48,662 nucleotides of DNA from Desulfovibrio sp. (GCF_009712225.1 NZ_WASP01000003.1:187289-235950), one strand, 5' to 3'. Counted from the first letter of the stretch, positions 9,909 to 18,118 are shown. Numbers and translations are program-made. Notes: generated by a model from the letters alone, not told the origin.

Positions 9909-11117
9909 ATGCCTTCCCAACCGCGCACCAACCTTTACAAGGCCTGCATTCAGCCATGCCGCGGCGCCGTGGCGCTCTACCGCGCCACGGTTGCCGGGGC
10001 ATTTGCAGCTTCTGCGGCCAGTGCCGACCAAAGCACCTACGCCGGAAACATGCTGGACAAGATTATCGAGATATGGGCTCCGCCCCCGGCTCTCAAAAGC
10101 GACTTCCGGGTCAGGCTCAAGGTCAGCATCAACAGCCGTGGACAGGTTGAAGACTGCAAGCCCGTCAAATCCTCGGGTCTCGAAGCCTTCGACAATTCCG
10201 TTTGCGGCGCAGTGCGCCAGATAGGTTCGTTTGGCACGCCGCCCTATGGCGCGCCCACCGACATACACATGACCTTCTGGAACGGCACGCCCAAGGGCAA
10301 ACCCAGGGTGGAAACGCTTAGCAACGAAGAAGCCATGCGGGCAGAGGTCAAGGCCAGAAGCAAGGCCGAGGCGGCCATGGGCGACACCCGGGCAGAAGCC
10401 GCGGAGGACCGCGCCCGAGAACGGGCCGAAGCTATTGCCAAATCTGGCGGCAAGGACATGCCCGAAGTGCGCCCTGCCCCTGTTGCCCCCCGACCTGTGC
10501 AAAAAGCAGATGACAACAGCAAAAAAACTGCTACCAATAATCAGCGCCGCACGGCAGGCCTGAGCAACGAAAATGGCCCTGCCACACAGATTATGGGCTC
10601 AACCGGCCAACCCGGGGAAGTCAAAAGCCCAACACCCAAGCAGGCACCTCAGGCTGCAAGCCAGAGCCGCAAACCGACAGACAACCTGCCCACTTACGGA
10701 GATCCCGCCCTTGGCGGACACGGCGAGGCTGGAGAGGCAGGCGTAACGCAACAGGCCGCAACCAAGGCGGAGGCTGCAAAAACCGAGGCAACCCAGGAGC
10801 AGGCCAGTCGCCTTGTGACTCCAGCCTCTGGCGATCAGTCGGCCGACCGCGCAAAATACCGTAAAGACGTGGCGCGGCAGCTGCGAGACAACGTGCTGAT
10901 TCCCGCGGAGACAGAGCCTGGCGAATACCAGACCAAGCTGCGACTTACGATTTCTCCTCAGGGAGAAATAACTGATTTCAAGGTAATTACGCCCACGGGC
11001 GACAAGCTTCTTGACAAATATGTACAGCGGGGCATACGCCGTGCAGGCAGCTTGCCCCCTCCGCCCGCCGAAGTGGGGGGAACGCTGGACATCACCCTTA
11101 CACTGGTGCGCCGCTGA
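9909..11117 (+). CDS. Secreted protein with two TonB/TolA-C-like domains in the Tol operon
   Basis: 402-residue protein between the TolA-like gene and tolB. A GGAGG-like ribosome-binding site precedes the ATG at 9909; the frame stays open upstream to 9789 but without a better start. An N-terminal hydrophobic stretch ending in an AxA-type site (about residue 44) suggests export. Residues about 45-135 look like a first TonB_C/TolA-C domain (LKVSINSRGQVEDC, KSSGLEAFDNS, FGTPPYG). A low-complexity Ala/Lys/Glu/Gln linker spans about 145-310. A second such domain occupies about 315-402 (LRLTISPQGEITDF, SLPPPPAEVGG). There is no obvious transmembrane anchor beyond the possible signal. Function is inferred only from position: periplasmic partner or bridge within Tol-Pal. 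Confidence 0.75.
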   Translation: MPSQPRTNLYKACIQPCRGAVALYRATVAGAFAASAASADQSTYAGNMLDKIIEIWAPPPALKSDFRVRLKVSINSRGQVEDCKPVKSSGLEAFDNSVCGAVRQIGSFGTPPYGAPTDIHMTFWNGTPKGKPRVETLSNEEAMRAEVKARSKAEAAMGDTRAEAAEDRARERAEAIAKSGGKDMPEVRPAPVAPRPVQKADDNSKKTATNNQRRTAGLSNENGPATQIMGSTGQPGEVKSPTPKQAPQAASQSRKPTDNLPTYGDPALGGHGEAGEAGVTQQAATKAEAAKTEATQEQASRLVTPASGDQSADRAKYRKDVARQLRDNVLIPAETEPGEYQTKLRLTISPQGEITDFKVITPTGDKLLDKYVQRGIRRAGSLPPPPAEVGGTLDITLTLVRR

Positions 11118-11149
11118 GGCGCGCTGCTTGAACGAGGAATACTGACGCC

Positions 11150-12463
11150 ATGAAAAAACAGCTTCTTCTCCTGACCCTGGGGTTCTGGCTGGCTCTCGGA
11201 AGCGGGGCGCAGGCCGCCATGCGCGTGGACATTTACGGTCCGGGGCAAAACATTGTTAACCTTGCTCTGGCGGCCCCGCTCAAAGGCCCCCAGGCCGAGG
11301 CAAGCGGCATGGGCGCTGACCTGCAAAAGATTGTGCAGCAAAACCTGAGCTTTTTGCCCTTCATGCGCCTTACTGATCCCAGAGCAGTACTGGGCGGCGT
11401 TGTGCTGGCCGGTTACGAACCGCCGTCCCTCGACTTCAAGCGTTTCCAGCTTGCCGGGTCGGACATTGTGGTGACCACCTACTGGCCTGAAGGCGACAGC
11501 GGTACGCGCCCCGTGCAGATTCGCGCTTTTGAAACCAACACCGGTGGCCGCCTGTTTGGCAAGGAATACCCCAAGGTTACTTCTGGCGACCTGCCTGAAG
11601 TGGCCGACAGATTCTGTGCCGACCTGCTCGAAGCACTTACCGGTAACGGTTCTTTCTTCCGCTCTACCCTTGCCTTTGTCAAAAAGACCGGCAAGATGAG
11701 CGCCAACGTGTGGCTGGTGAAGCCCACGGGCCGCGACCTGCGCCAGATCACCAACATTCCCGGTGAATCCATGTCGCCCGCATGGTCGCCTGACGGCCGC
11801 TTTGTGGTTTTTACCCACATTGACGAAAAGTCGCACGCTCTTGGCGTGTGGGACCGTTCCAGCGGCAAGGTGCAGCGTATCCGCTTCCCCGGCAACGTGG
11901 TCATCGGGCCTGCCTTTATGCCTGACAACAAGGTTGCCGTGGCCCTGTCCAACGGCAAGTACCCTGTTATCTTTCAGCTGAACCATGTTTTCCAGAAAGA
12001 ACGTGTGCTCGAACAGGGCGATTCTATTAATGTTTCGCCAACATTTGACAGCACGGGCACCAAGATGGCATTTACCTCTTCACGTATGGGCGGACCGCAG
12101 ATTTTCCTCAAGGATCTGAGCAGCGGTTCCGTTACGCGCGTGAGCAAAAACGGCACTTACAACACCGAGGCCAACCTGTCTCCTGACGGAACCCTGGTGG
12201 TGTACAGCCGCATGACCGATTACGGTCATCGCATTTTTGTTCAGGATATGCTTACCGGTATGGAACGCCAGATCACTTTCGGCCCGGGCAGCGATGAACA
12301 GCCCGCTTTCTGTGCCGACAGTTATTTCATAGCGTTCTCCTCGACGCGCAGTGGCCATGGTATCTACCTGACCACTCGTCATGGCGGTGACGCCAAGCAG
12401 GTTCCTACAGGCGGGGGTTCTGTTTACTTCCCGCGCTGGGGTATGCCCGGTCAGCAGAAATAG
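11150..12463 (+). CDS. tolB: Tol-Pal system periplasmic beta-propeller protein TolB
   Basis: 437-residue TolB. A signal peptide ending around residue 22 (GAQAA) is followed by the N-terminal domain (MRVDIYGPGQNIVNLA) and then a six-bladed beta-propeller. The propeller blades show PAWSPDGRFVVFTHID, NVSPTFDSTGTKMAFTSSR, ANLSPDGTLVVYSR and EQPAFCADSYFIAFSSTR. TolB binds Pal and is contacted by TolA during cell-envelope constriction. The ATG at 11150 begins a canonical Lys-Lys signal sequence. It lies 32 nt after the two-domain TonB_C-like gene. A separate promoter precedes pal downstream. Confidence 0.94.
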   Translation: MKKQLLLLTLGFWLALGSGAQAAMRVDIYGPGQNIVNLALAAPLKGPQAEASGMGADLQKIVQQNLSFLPFMRLTDPRAVLGGVVLAGYEPPSLDFKRFQLAGSDIVVTTYWPEGDSGTRPVQIRAFETNTGGRLFGKEYPKVTSGDLPEVADRFCADLLEALTGNGSFFRSTLAFVKKTGKMSANVWLVKPTGRDLRQITNIPGESMSPAWSPDGRFVVFTHIDEKSHALGVWDRSSGKVQRIRFPGNVVIGPAFMPDNKVAVALSNGKYPVIFQLNHVFQKERVLEQGDSINVSPTFDSTGTKMAFTSSRMGGPQIFLKDLSSGSVTRVSKNGTYNTEANLSPDGTLVVYSRMTDYGHRIFVQDMLTGMERQITFGPGSDEQPAFCADSYFIAFSSTRSGHGIYLTTRHGGDAKQVPTGGGSVYFPRWGMPGQQK

Positions 12464-12577
12464 CTGAAAATAACAGATTGGCATCTTGACCGCGTTTTTA
12501 CTCGGTTTTCCCGCCCCTACGGGAAGTCATGGGTAAAAAATATTTTACGAAAGTGCGTCGAAACCCCCTTCCACGCC

Positions 12578-12605
12578 TTGACAAAAATTGCGGGCCAGAT
12601 ACCAT
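12578..12605 (+). promoter_or_regulatory. Predicted sigma-70 promoter for pal
   Basis: A consensus -35 box TTGACA (12578-12583) is separated by 16 nt from TACCAT (12600-12605), which matches four of six bases of the -10 consensus. It lies in the 230-nt gap between tolB and pal. A start near 12612 would begin the transcript at a small hairpin (12613-12618 with 12628-12633). Confidence 0.55.
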
Positions 12606-12693
12606 CTGTTATGCGAGGACGAAACGGCCTCGCGTGTGCAGAAAGGAAAGGTATCAATTTTTTTGGAGAATGAGCTGTTCAGGAGGACACACA

Positions 12694-13161
12694 ATGAAAC
12701 GCTATGCTCTTATTCTCGCTCTGGTTATGGCCCTGGCCGCCGGCTTTGGCTGCGCTAAGAAAACCACCAGCGAACCCGGCTATGACGATGGCCTGACCCC
12801 CGAAATGCGTGCGGCCATCCAGCAGATCACTGACGCCCGCGTCTACTTCGCTTTCGACAAATTCGACATCAAGCCCGAATACAAAGAAATGCTGAAGACC
12901 AAGGCCGATCTGCTGAAGAAGTACTCCTCTATCCGCGTGCGCATCGAAGGCAACTGCGACGAACGCGGCACCCAGGAATACAACCTCGCCCTCGGCGAAC
13001 GCCGCGCCCGCGCTTCCTACGAATACCTGGTTACGCTTGGCGTGAACCCCAGCCAGCTGGAAATGATCAGCTACGGCAAGGAAAACCCCGCTGTGCAGGG
13101 TAACAACGAAGCCTCGTGGTCCAAGAACCGCCGCGACGACTTCCGCGTGGTTGCCCACTAG
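12694..13161 (+). CDS. pal: Peptidoglycan-associated lipoprotein Pal (OmpA-like)
   Basis: 155-residue outer-membrane lipoprotein that binds peptidoglycan and TolB. The start at 12694 is set by a strong AGGAGG-type site (12681-12686) and gives a lipoprotein signal with lipobox AGFGC, so Cys20 is the lipidation site. A reading frame open further upstream to 12529 does not resemble Pal. The OmpA-like domain (residues about 45-155) shows VYFAFDKFDIKPE, IEGNCDERGTQEYNLALGERRA and the closing ISYGKENPAVQGNNEASW, with the conserved peptidoglycan-binding Asp and Arg. It ends the Tol-Pal cluster and is followed by a strong terminator. Confidence 0.95.
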   Translation: MKRYALILALVMALAAGFGCAKKTTSEPGYDDGLTPEMRAAIQQITDARVYFAFDKFDIKPEYKEMLKTKADLLKKYSSIRVRIEGNCDERGTQEYNLALGERRARASYEYLVTLGVNPSQLEMISYGKENPAVQGNNEASWSKNRRDDFRVVAH

Positions 13162-13183
13162 TCTTAACTAGACCAGTGTTTAA

Positions 13184-13215
13184 AGAGCCGCCCTTATTGG
13201 GCGGCTCTTTTTTTT
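13184..13215 (+). terminator. Rho-independent terminator after pal
   Basis: A perfect 10-bp GC-rich stem (13184-13193 with 13199-13208), a 5-nt loop and a run of T lie about 20 nt after the pal stop. Confidence 0.93.
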
Positions 13216-13497
13216 GCCCTGTTGCGTCTCAGGCTTAACGCAACAAGATCAAACTATTGCGCTATCATTTATTGCCAGCAGTGTCCGCACGCGCTGCACT
13301 GGCAGGAGCGCACGGCATCTTTGCCTGAATCTTGAGAGGCAAGTAAACAATTATGCACTGCATGGGGCACCATTTACTTACTATTTTATACGAAATAAAA
13401 GCCTAAATTTATGGCGCAAAGTGGCACGGACTACAACCCCAGAACCTTGCGGGCCTGCGCATCACAGGATACAGTGCAGCCAACAGAGGTTACTTGC
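13216..13497 (+). other. AT-rich leader upstream of the dehydrogenase gene, with several inverted repeats
   Basis: No gene is supported here. The stretch has four short inverted repeats: 13221-13244 (7-bp arms), 13273-13304 (6-bp arms), 13321-13342 (6-bp arms) and 13354-13364 (5-bp arms). It should contain the promoter and leader of the downstream two-gene operon. I cannot assign the repeats to a known riboswitch or operator. Confidence 0.35.
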
Positions 13498-14466
13498 ATG
13501 AAAATAGCCATTCTTGACGGCGCCGTGCTCAACCCCGGCGATGTGGACTGGAGCCCAATCACATCACTTGGTGATGTGTCCATCTATGATGCCACCCCCA
13601 CCGAAGCGGTGGCGGAGCGCACCAAGGGTGCCGATGTGGTGCTTGTCAACAAAACGGCCCTTACAGGCGCCAATCTGGAACAGCTGGACAGAAGCGTTCG
13701 CATGGTTGGCGTGTTGGCCACGGGCTACAACATAGTTGATACCGATGCGCTTGCCGCCCGTGGTATTCCCGTTTGCAATGTGGTTGCCTACGGCGTGAGC
13801 GATGTGGCCCAGCATGCCATGGCCTTGTTGCTCGAACTGTGCCGCCACACCACCTTGCACTCTGAAAGCGTAAAAAATGGTGACTGGCTCAAATGCAAGA
13901 GCTGGTGCTACTGGAAAATTCCGCCTCTGTGCCTGGAAGGCCTGACCATGGGCCTCATTGGCTTTGGTTCCATCGGCCGCCGCATGGGCGAGCTGGCCCA
14001 CGCCTTTGGCATGAGCGTGCTGGCACACTGCCGCACCCCCAAGGATCCGCCTTCTTACGGCCCCTTTGCCTTTGCCACGCTTGAGCACCTGCTTTGCGCT
14101 TCTGACGTTGTATCGCTGCACTGCCCGCTCACCAAGGAAACTCGCCACATCATCAATGCCAAAACGCTTTCTTCCATGCGCAAGGGAGCCATACTGCTCA
14201 ATACATCGCGCGGACCGCTGGTGGATGAAACTGCTGCGGCCGAAGCGCTAAAATCCGGCCATCTGGGCGGCCTCGGCACAGACGTTCTTTCGCAGGAGCC
14301 CCCACAGGACGACAATCCCCTGTTCACCACGCCCAACACCATCATTACACCCCACATTGCCTGGGCCACCACGCGCGCCCGGCAGAACATCATTGACCTC
14401 ATGGCAGAAAATATCCGCCGCTGGCAGGCAGGCACACCGGTCAATGTGGTGAATGGAGTCAAGTAA
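13498..14466 (+). CDS. D-2-hydroxyacid dehydrogenase (glycerate dehydrogenase-like)
   Basis: 322-residue NAD(P)-dependent D-isomer-specific 2-hydroxyacid dehydrogenase, most like hydroxypyruvate reductase/glycerate dehydrogenases. The Rossmann motif GFGSIG sits at residues 155-160. The catalytic Arg is in LLNTSRGPLVDE, the Glu is within the segment following DVLSQEPP, and the catalytic His is in ITPHIAWAT. The start at 13498 is preceded by AGAGG and fits the family's MKIAILD beginning; the frame is open to 13411 but that stretch is not family-like. The amidohydrolase gene starts 9 nt after the stop, suggesting a two-gene operon. The exact substrate (glycerate/hydroxypyruvate, or another 2-keto acid) is uncertain. 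Confidence 0.85.
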   Translation: MKIAILDGAVLNPGDVDWSPITSLGDVSIYDATPTEAVAERTKGADVVLVNKTALTGANLEQLDRSVRMVGVLATGYNIVDTDALAARGIPVCNVVAYGVSDVAQHAMALLLELCRHTTLHSESVKNGDWLKCKSWCYWKIPPLCLEGLTMGLIGFGSIGRRMGELAHAFGMSVLAHCRTPKDPPSYGPFAFATLEHLLCASDVVSLHCPLTKETRHIINAKTLSSMRKGAILLNTSRGPLVDETAAAEALKSGHLGGLGTDVLSQEPPQDDNPLFTTPNTIITPHIAWATTRARQNIIDLMAENIRRWQAGTPVNVVNGVK

Positions 14467-14475
14467 GCTTCAGTC

Positions 14476-15309
14476 ATGTACATCGACATACACACCCACG
14501 CCTTTCATCCCAAAATCGCGCACAAGGCAGTGGATCACCTGAATAGTTTTTATAGCCTCACCTGCTCTGGCGATGGCACCATTGCCAATCTGCTGGAACG
14601 GGAGAAGGAAGCCAGGCTGGAAAAATGCGTGGTTCTGTGCGCGGCCACCGCCCCGGCTCAGGTTATACCGGCCAACAGCTATGCCATCAGCCTGCAAAGG
14701 GAGCATCCTGACCAGGTCATTGCATTTGGCACTGTGCACCCGGGCTATGAAAACTGGGAAGGTGAACTGGCACGCCTTAAAGCTGCCGGCATTCGCGGCA
14801 TAAAGCTGCACCCGGATTTTCAAAGCTTCTGGCTTGATGATCCCCGTCTTTTGCCCATATTTGAAGCAGCGCAAAATGACTTTGTTTTTGAAATCCACAT
14901 TGGCGACAGGACTACGCCAGATAAAAACCCCTCCTGCCCCTACAAGCTGGCCAGCATATTGCGCCAGTTTCCCGGCATCAGGGTTATTGCCGCGCACTTT
15001 GGCGGCTACCGCATGTGGAACCACGCGCTTGAGGTTTTTGCTGGCAACCATTTTGAAAACCTGTGGTTCGACACCTCGAGCACAACGCCCTTTGCCACGC
15101 CAGAGTTGGCCCACAAGCTACTGAATGCGTTTCCGCGGGAACGCATCCTTTTTGGTACAGACTGGCCCCTCTACGACCCGGTTGAGGAGCTTGCAAGGCT
15201 GCAGGCGCTGGGCGGGCTGAGCGACAGCGAAATGGAAGTTATCATGAGCAATGCCTCTGCCCTGCTGGCCCTCAACAACGAACAGGGGAAAAGCCAGCAC
15301 GACCATTGA
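14476..15309 (+). CDS. Amidohydrolase family metal-dependent hydrolase (COG2159-like)
   Basis: 277-residue TIM-barrel hydrolase of the amidohydrolase/ACMSD-like group. It opens with IDIHTHAFHP, the HxH metal-binding pair. Further motifs are GIKLHPDFQ, EIHIGD with a metal-ligand His, VIAAHFGG, and a late ILFGTDWPLYDP supplying the conserved Asp. Such enzymes are decarboxylases or hydrolases acting on small carboxylates. The neighbour 2-hydroxyacid dehydrogenase 9 nt upstream suggests a joint catabolic or salvage step, but no substrate can be named. Its stop codon overlaps a TTGACA box that could be the -35 of the SRP RNA gene. Confidence 0.8.
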   Translation: MYIDIHTHAFHPKIAHKAVDHLNSFYSLTCSGDGTIANLLEREKEARLEKCVVLCAATAPAQVIPANSYAISLQREHPDQVIAFGTVHPGYENWEGELARLKAAGIRGIKLHPDFQSFWLDDPRLLPIFEAAQNDFVFEIHIGDRTTPDKNPSCPYKLASILRQFPGIRVIAAHFGGYRMWNHALEVFAGNHFENLWFDTSSTTPFATPELAHKLLNAFPRERILFGTDWPLYDPVEELARLQALGGLSDSEMEVIMSNASALLALNNEQGKSQHDH

Positions 15310-15334
15310 CAGTTTACCCTCTTTGCGGGTAAGT
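15306..15334 (+). promoter_or_regulatory. Possible ffs promoter (-35 box seen, -10 weak)
   Basis: A consensus TTGACA at 15306-15311 sits about 35 nt before the 5' end of the SRP RNA, where a -35 box would be expected. The matching -10 position (about 15329-15334) is a poor match, so the call is tentative. Confidence 0.35.
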
Positions 15335-15344
15335 CATTTGCCAA

Positions 15345-15421
15345 GCCGGACGGCGGCAACACTGCCAACCCCGTCAGGTCCGAAAGGAAGCAGCGGCAAC
15401 AGACGTTGCCGGGTGTCCGGC
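15345..15421 (+). ncRNA. ffs: 4.5S signal recognition particle RNA (small bacterial type)
   Basis: The RNA scaffold that binds Ffh in the signal recognition particle. The core GTCAGGTCC-loop-GGAAGCAG motif that binds the Ffh M domain is present around 15373-15395. Flanking bases fold into a rod: 15345-15351 pairs with 15415-15421, and the CGGCAAC/GTTGCCG segments pair inside it. The tetraloop is GAAA rather than the common GGAA, and both fit GNRA. About 77 nt is typical of the short form lacking an Alu domain. A strong terminator follows within 10 nt. Confidence 0.93.
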
Positions 15422-15430
15422 CCACAAAAA

Positions 15431-15459
15431 ACCGCAACGGTGAACCGTTGCGGTTTTTT
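15431..15459 (+). terminator. Terminator after SRP RNA
   Basis: A perfect 10-bp stem (15431-15440 with 15445-15454), a TGAA loop and a T-run lie immediately downstream of the SRP RNA. Confidence 0.93.
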
Positions 15460-15480
15460 GCGTTTGCGAGCAGCAAAGCT

Positions 15481-15643
15481 GCCAGACAGGCATGTGCAAA
15501 CATGGCTGCGGGCTCGTATCTTTCAGCCCGCAGAAAGATACCTGGCGGCAGGCGATGCTGCCAGCCGCCACGATCTCATGCAATTTCAGGCTGCTTCCAG
15601 CCGACTTCGGCTACTCCGCCGTATCGCCTGTCTGACTTTTTTC
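15481..15643 (+). ncRNA. Candidate structured RNA (no family recognised)
   Basis: A long-range stem closes this stretch: 15481-15491 pairs with 15626-15636 with one mismatch, and a run of six T follows. Inside are a 5-bp hairpin with a GCAA loop (15491-15504) and two perfect interlocked inverted repeats (15507-15514/15525-15532 and 15516-15524/15533-15541). A 7-bp hairpin follows (15543-15549/15564-15570), then a 6-bp hairpin (15599-15612). The T-run makes the plus strand the likely sense. I see no promoter and recognise no known family; on the other strand it would be the 3' untranslated region of the GntR-type gene. Confidence 0.35.
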
Positions 15644-15662
15644 GAATTACAGGGCAGATCGG

Positions 15663-16457
15663 CTAACTCTGCTGCGCCCCATCCTGCTCGGTCTTGTCTT
15701 CCACCATCACATCCACCTGATAAATGCCACGCATTTCGTCCAGGTGGGCACGCATGGCCTTTTCCGCCAGATCGGGGTCGCGCTTTTTCAGGGCTTCGTA
15801 CACGCCAACGTGGGCGCGGTATGAGCGCTCACTCTGTTTGCGCACCTGCAAAGAGGCATAGAGGGGCGTAATCAGCCAGCCAGCAAAGCCCTCTGCCAGC
15901 AGCCCAAGAAAATTGTTGCCCATGCACTCCACAAGATAGCGGTGAAAATCAATATCTGCCTCGGCAAAAGCGCGGATTTCCGTGGCATCGAGCAAACGGC
16001 GCTGGTTTTGCAACAGTTCTTCAATGTGGGCCAGCTGTTCGTCGGTGGCCTCAAGGGCCATACGCCGCACAACAGCGGTTTCAAAAAATAGCCGCAGGTC
16101 GTGCAGCTGCCGCCAGCCCTCCGCCGAGCTGGAATATATTTCAAGCGTGGCGCGCATTTCGCGCAGCAGAGGCTTGAGGGTCAGCCTGCACACGCGGGCG
16201 CGCATGCCGGGTGAAACTTCTATCAGGCCCATACGCGCGAGCCCAGAGAGAGCCTCGCGCACAGCAGGGCGGCCCACGCCAAACTCGTCCATCAGCTCAC
16301 GTTCAGACGGCAGCTTTTGCCCTACCTGATAAACGCCGTTCTGGATATCATCCAGCAGGCAGCTGAGCACTTCTGTATGTACGCGCGGCCGCTGGATGCT
16401 GCGCCTTCTTGCGGCTTGTACCTCGGCATCAGTGTTTTTTGCATTTTCGGTATTCAT
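15663..16457 (-). CDS. GntR family transcriptional regulator, FadR subfamily (FCD domain)
   Basis: Cytoplasmic DNA-binding regulator of 264 residues from the ATG at 16457. The frame continues to an ATG at 16502; an AAGGAG lies 14 nt before 16457, so the start is not certain. The N-terminal winged helix (residues about 25-95) has QKLPSERELMDEFGVGRPAVREAL and RMGLIEV. The C-terminal all-helical FCD ligand-binding domain has DLRLFFETAVVRRMA and the metal/ligand-site pattern DIDFHRYLVECMGN, ending in HVGVYEALKKRDPDLAEKAMRAHL. Members sense organic acids such as pyruvate, lactate, glycolate or gluconate. It is divergent from the malic enzyme gene, which is a natural candidate target. Confidence 0.88.
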   Translation of the reverse strand: MNTENAKNTDAEVQAARRRSIQRPRVHTEVLSCLLDDIQNGVYQVGQKLPSERELMDEFGVGRPAVREALSGLARMGLIEVSPGMRARVCRLTLKPLLREMRATLEIYSSSAEGWRQLHDLRLFFETAVVRRMALEATDEQLAHIEELLQNQRRLLDATEIRAFAEADIDFHRYLVECMGNNFLGLLAEGFAGWLITPLYASLQVRKQSERSYRAHVGVYEALKKRDPDLAEKAMRAHLDEMRGIYQVDVMVEDKTEQDGAQQS

Positions 16458-16779
16458 GGCGAAACTCGCTTCTCCTTGCGCTCTGCGGACATCCCGCATC
16501 ATTTAATAAATATAAGAGTTTATGCAGTTTCAGGCAATAATCCCACAAAAACGTTTACATAACTTTCATAAGATATTTCCTTACCCCGCAAATTTCTGTA
16601 TACCCATAAAAGGCCACACGCGTGGAGCGTTCAGCATTTGGGCTGAAAACGGGGCTGCCCGTACCAGATGCACCGATTCATTACGTTAGTGTCTACTTCC
16701 AACTGAGGCTGCCCAGCGCCGCACCCATGCGCAATTTTTTTACTGCTTCGGCAGAGACAAACAGACCAAGGAGCAAGTG
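16458..16779. other. Divergent promoter region of GntR regulator and malic enzyme
   Basis: About 320 bp. It includes AT-rich sequence near 16500-16580, suitable for the regulator promoter, and two small inverted repeats: CCACACGCGTGG-like near 16612-16624, and ACGGG/CCCGT arms near 16649-16662. I see no clear TGGTnnnACCA-type GntR operator, so the regulatory link is not shown by the sequence. Confidence 0.3.
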
Positions 16780-18036
16780 ATGTCACGGATCAAGAACCTG
16801 CGGGAAGAAGCCCTTGCGATGCACAAGGAATACCAGGGCAAGATTGAGGTTCGGGTCAAAGCCCCTGTGCGCGATAACGACGACCTCACCCTGGCGTATT
16901 CTCCCGGCGTTGCCGAACCTTGCATGGAAATCCACAAAGATCCCGCAATGCTTGATGTCTATACCAATCACTCCAACTTTGTCTGCGTTGTATCAAACGG
17001 TACAGCCGTGCTGGGACTTGGCAGCATCGGCGCTGGCGCCGCCATGCCCGTTATGGAAGGCAAATCACTGCTTTTCAAAACCTTTGGCGATGTGGATGCC
17101 TTCCCCATCTGCGTGGACACCAAGGACACCGGCAAGATCGTTGAGCTTGTGGAACTCATGGCTCCGACCTTTGGCGGCGTGAATCTTGAAGACATCAAGG
17201 CTCCTGAATGCTTTGTCATTGAAGACACCCTGAAAAAGAACGGCGTCTTCAAGGGCCCCATCTTCCACGATGACCAGCACGGCACTGCAGTTGTTACCCT
17301 GGCCGGCCTGATCAACGCGCTGAAAATTGTTGGCAAGAAACTCGATGAAATCACCGTGGTCACCAGCGGTGCGGGCGCTGCGGGCATCGCCATCATCAAG
17401 CTGCTCATGGCTGTGGGCCTCAAAAACGTTATCATGTGCGATTCCAAGGGCGCCATCTGGGAAGGCCGCCCCGAAGGCATGAATCCCTACAAGGACGAAA
17501 TCGCCAAGCACACCAATCCCAACAAGGTCAAAGGCGGTCTGGCCGAAGCCATCAAGGGCGCTGATGTTTTCATTGGCGTTTCCGCGCCCAATTCCCTCAA
17601 CGAAGACATGATCCGCAGCATGGCCAAGGACCCCATCGTCTTTGCCCAGGCCAACCCCATTCCCGAAATCTGGCCCCTGCAGCGCGCCTTTGACGGCGGC
17701 GCCAAGGTGGTGGCCACGGGCCGCTCTGACTGCCCCAACCAGATCAACAACGTGCTTGCCTTCCCCGGTATCTTCCGCGGCGCCATCGACGTACGCGCCA
17801 CCGACATTAACGATGCCATGAAGATTGCCGCTGCCAAGGCTCTGGCTGAACTCGTAAAACCCGAAGAACTCAGCCCCAGCATGATCATTCCCTCTACCCT
17901 GAACCCCGATGTGGCCCCGCTGGTGGCGGCGGCTACTGCCAAGGCGGCCATGGAAAGCGGCATTGCCCGCGTGCACATGGATCCCAATCAGGTGGCGGAA
18001 AACCTCAGAAAGCGTCTGGCCAAGCGCCAGGGCTAA
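16780..18036 (+). CDS. NAD(P)-dependent malic enzyme (short form)
   Basis: 418-residue malic enzyme catalysing oxidative decarboxylation of malate to pyruvate and CO2. It lacks the C-terminal phosphotransacetylase-like domain of long MaeB proteins. Conserved segments are LAYSPGVAEPC, TNGTAVLG-like SNGTAVLGLGSIG, the metal-site region FHDDQHGTA, and the dinucleotide-binding SGAGAAGIA. IFAQANP-type (VFAQANPIPE) and FPGIFRGA also fit. AAGGAG (16768-16773) is 6 nt from the ATG at 16780; a GTG just before it is less well spaced. Whether NAD or NADP is used cannot be decided. A terminator follows. Confidence 0.92.
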   Translation: MSRIKNLREEALAMHKEYQGKIEVRVKAPVRDNDDLTLAYSPGVAEPCMEIHKDPAMLDVYTNHSNFVCVVSNGTAVLGLGSIGAGAAMPVMEGKSLLFKTFGDVDAFPICVDTKDTGKIVELVELMAPTFGGVNLEDIKAPECFVIEDTLKKNGVFKGPIFHDDQHGTAVVTLAGLINALKIVGKKLDEITVVTSGAGAAGIAIIKLLMAVGLKNVIMCDSKGAIWEGRPEGMNPYKDEIAKHTNPNKVKGGLAEAIKGADVFIGVSAPNSLNEDMIRSMAKDPIVFAQANPIPEIWPLQRAFDGGAKVVATGRSDCPNQINNVLAFPGIFRGAIDVRATDINDAMKIAAAKALAELVKPEELSPSMIIPSTLNPDVAPLVAAATAKAAMESGIARVHMDPNQVAENLRKRLAKRQG

Positions 18037-18089
18037 GCTTTGTTGCCCAGGCTGTGGCAAACCTTTTGGTTGGCCGATAGCCGACATTC

Positions 18090-18118
18090 AGGGCCGTGCG
18101 AAGCGCGGCCCTTTTTTT
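18090..18118 (+). terminator. Terminator after malic enzyme gene
   Basis: GC-rich stem AGGGCCG/CGGCCCT (18090-18096 with 18105-18111), followed by a seven-T run, 54 nt after the stop. Confidence 0.9.
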
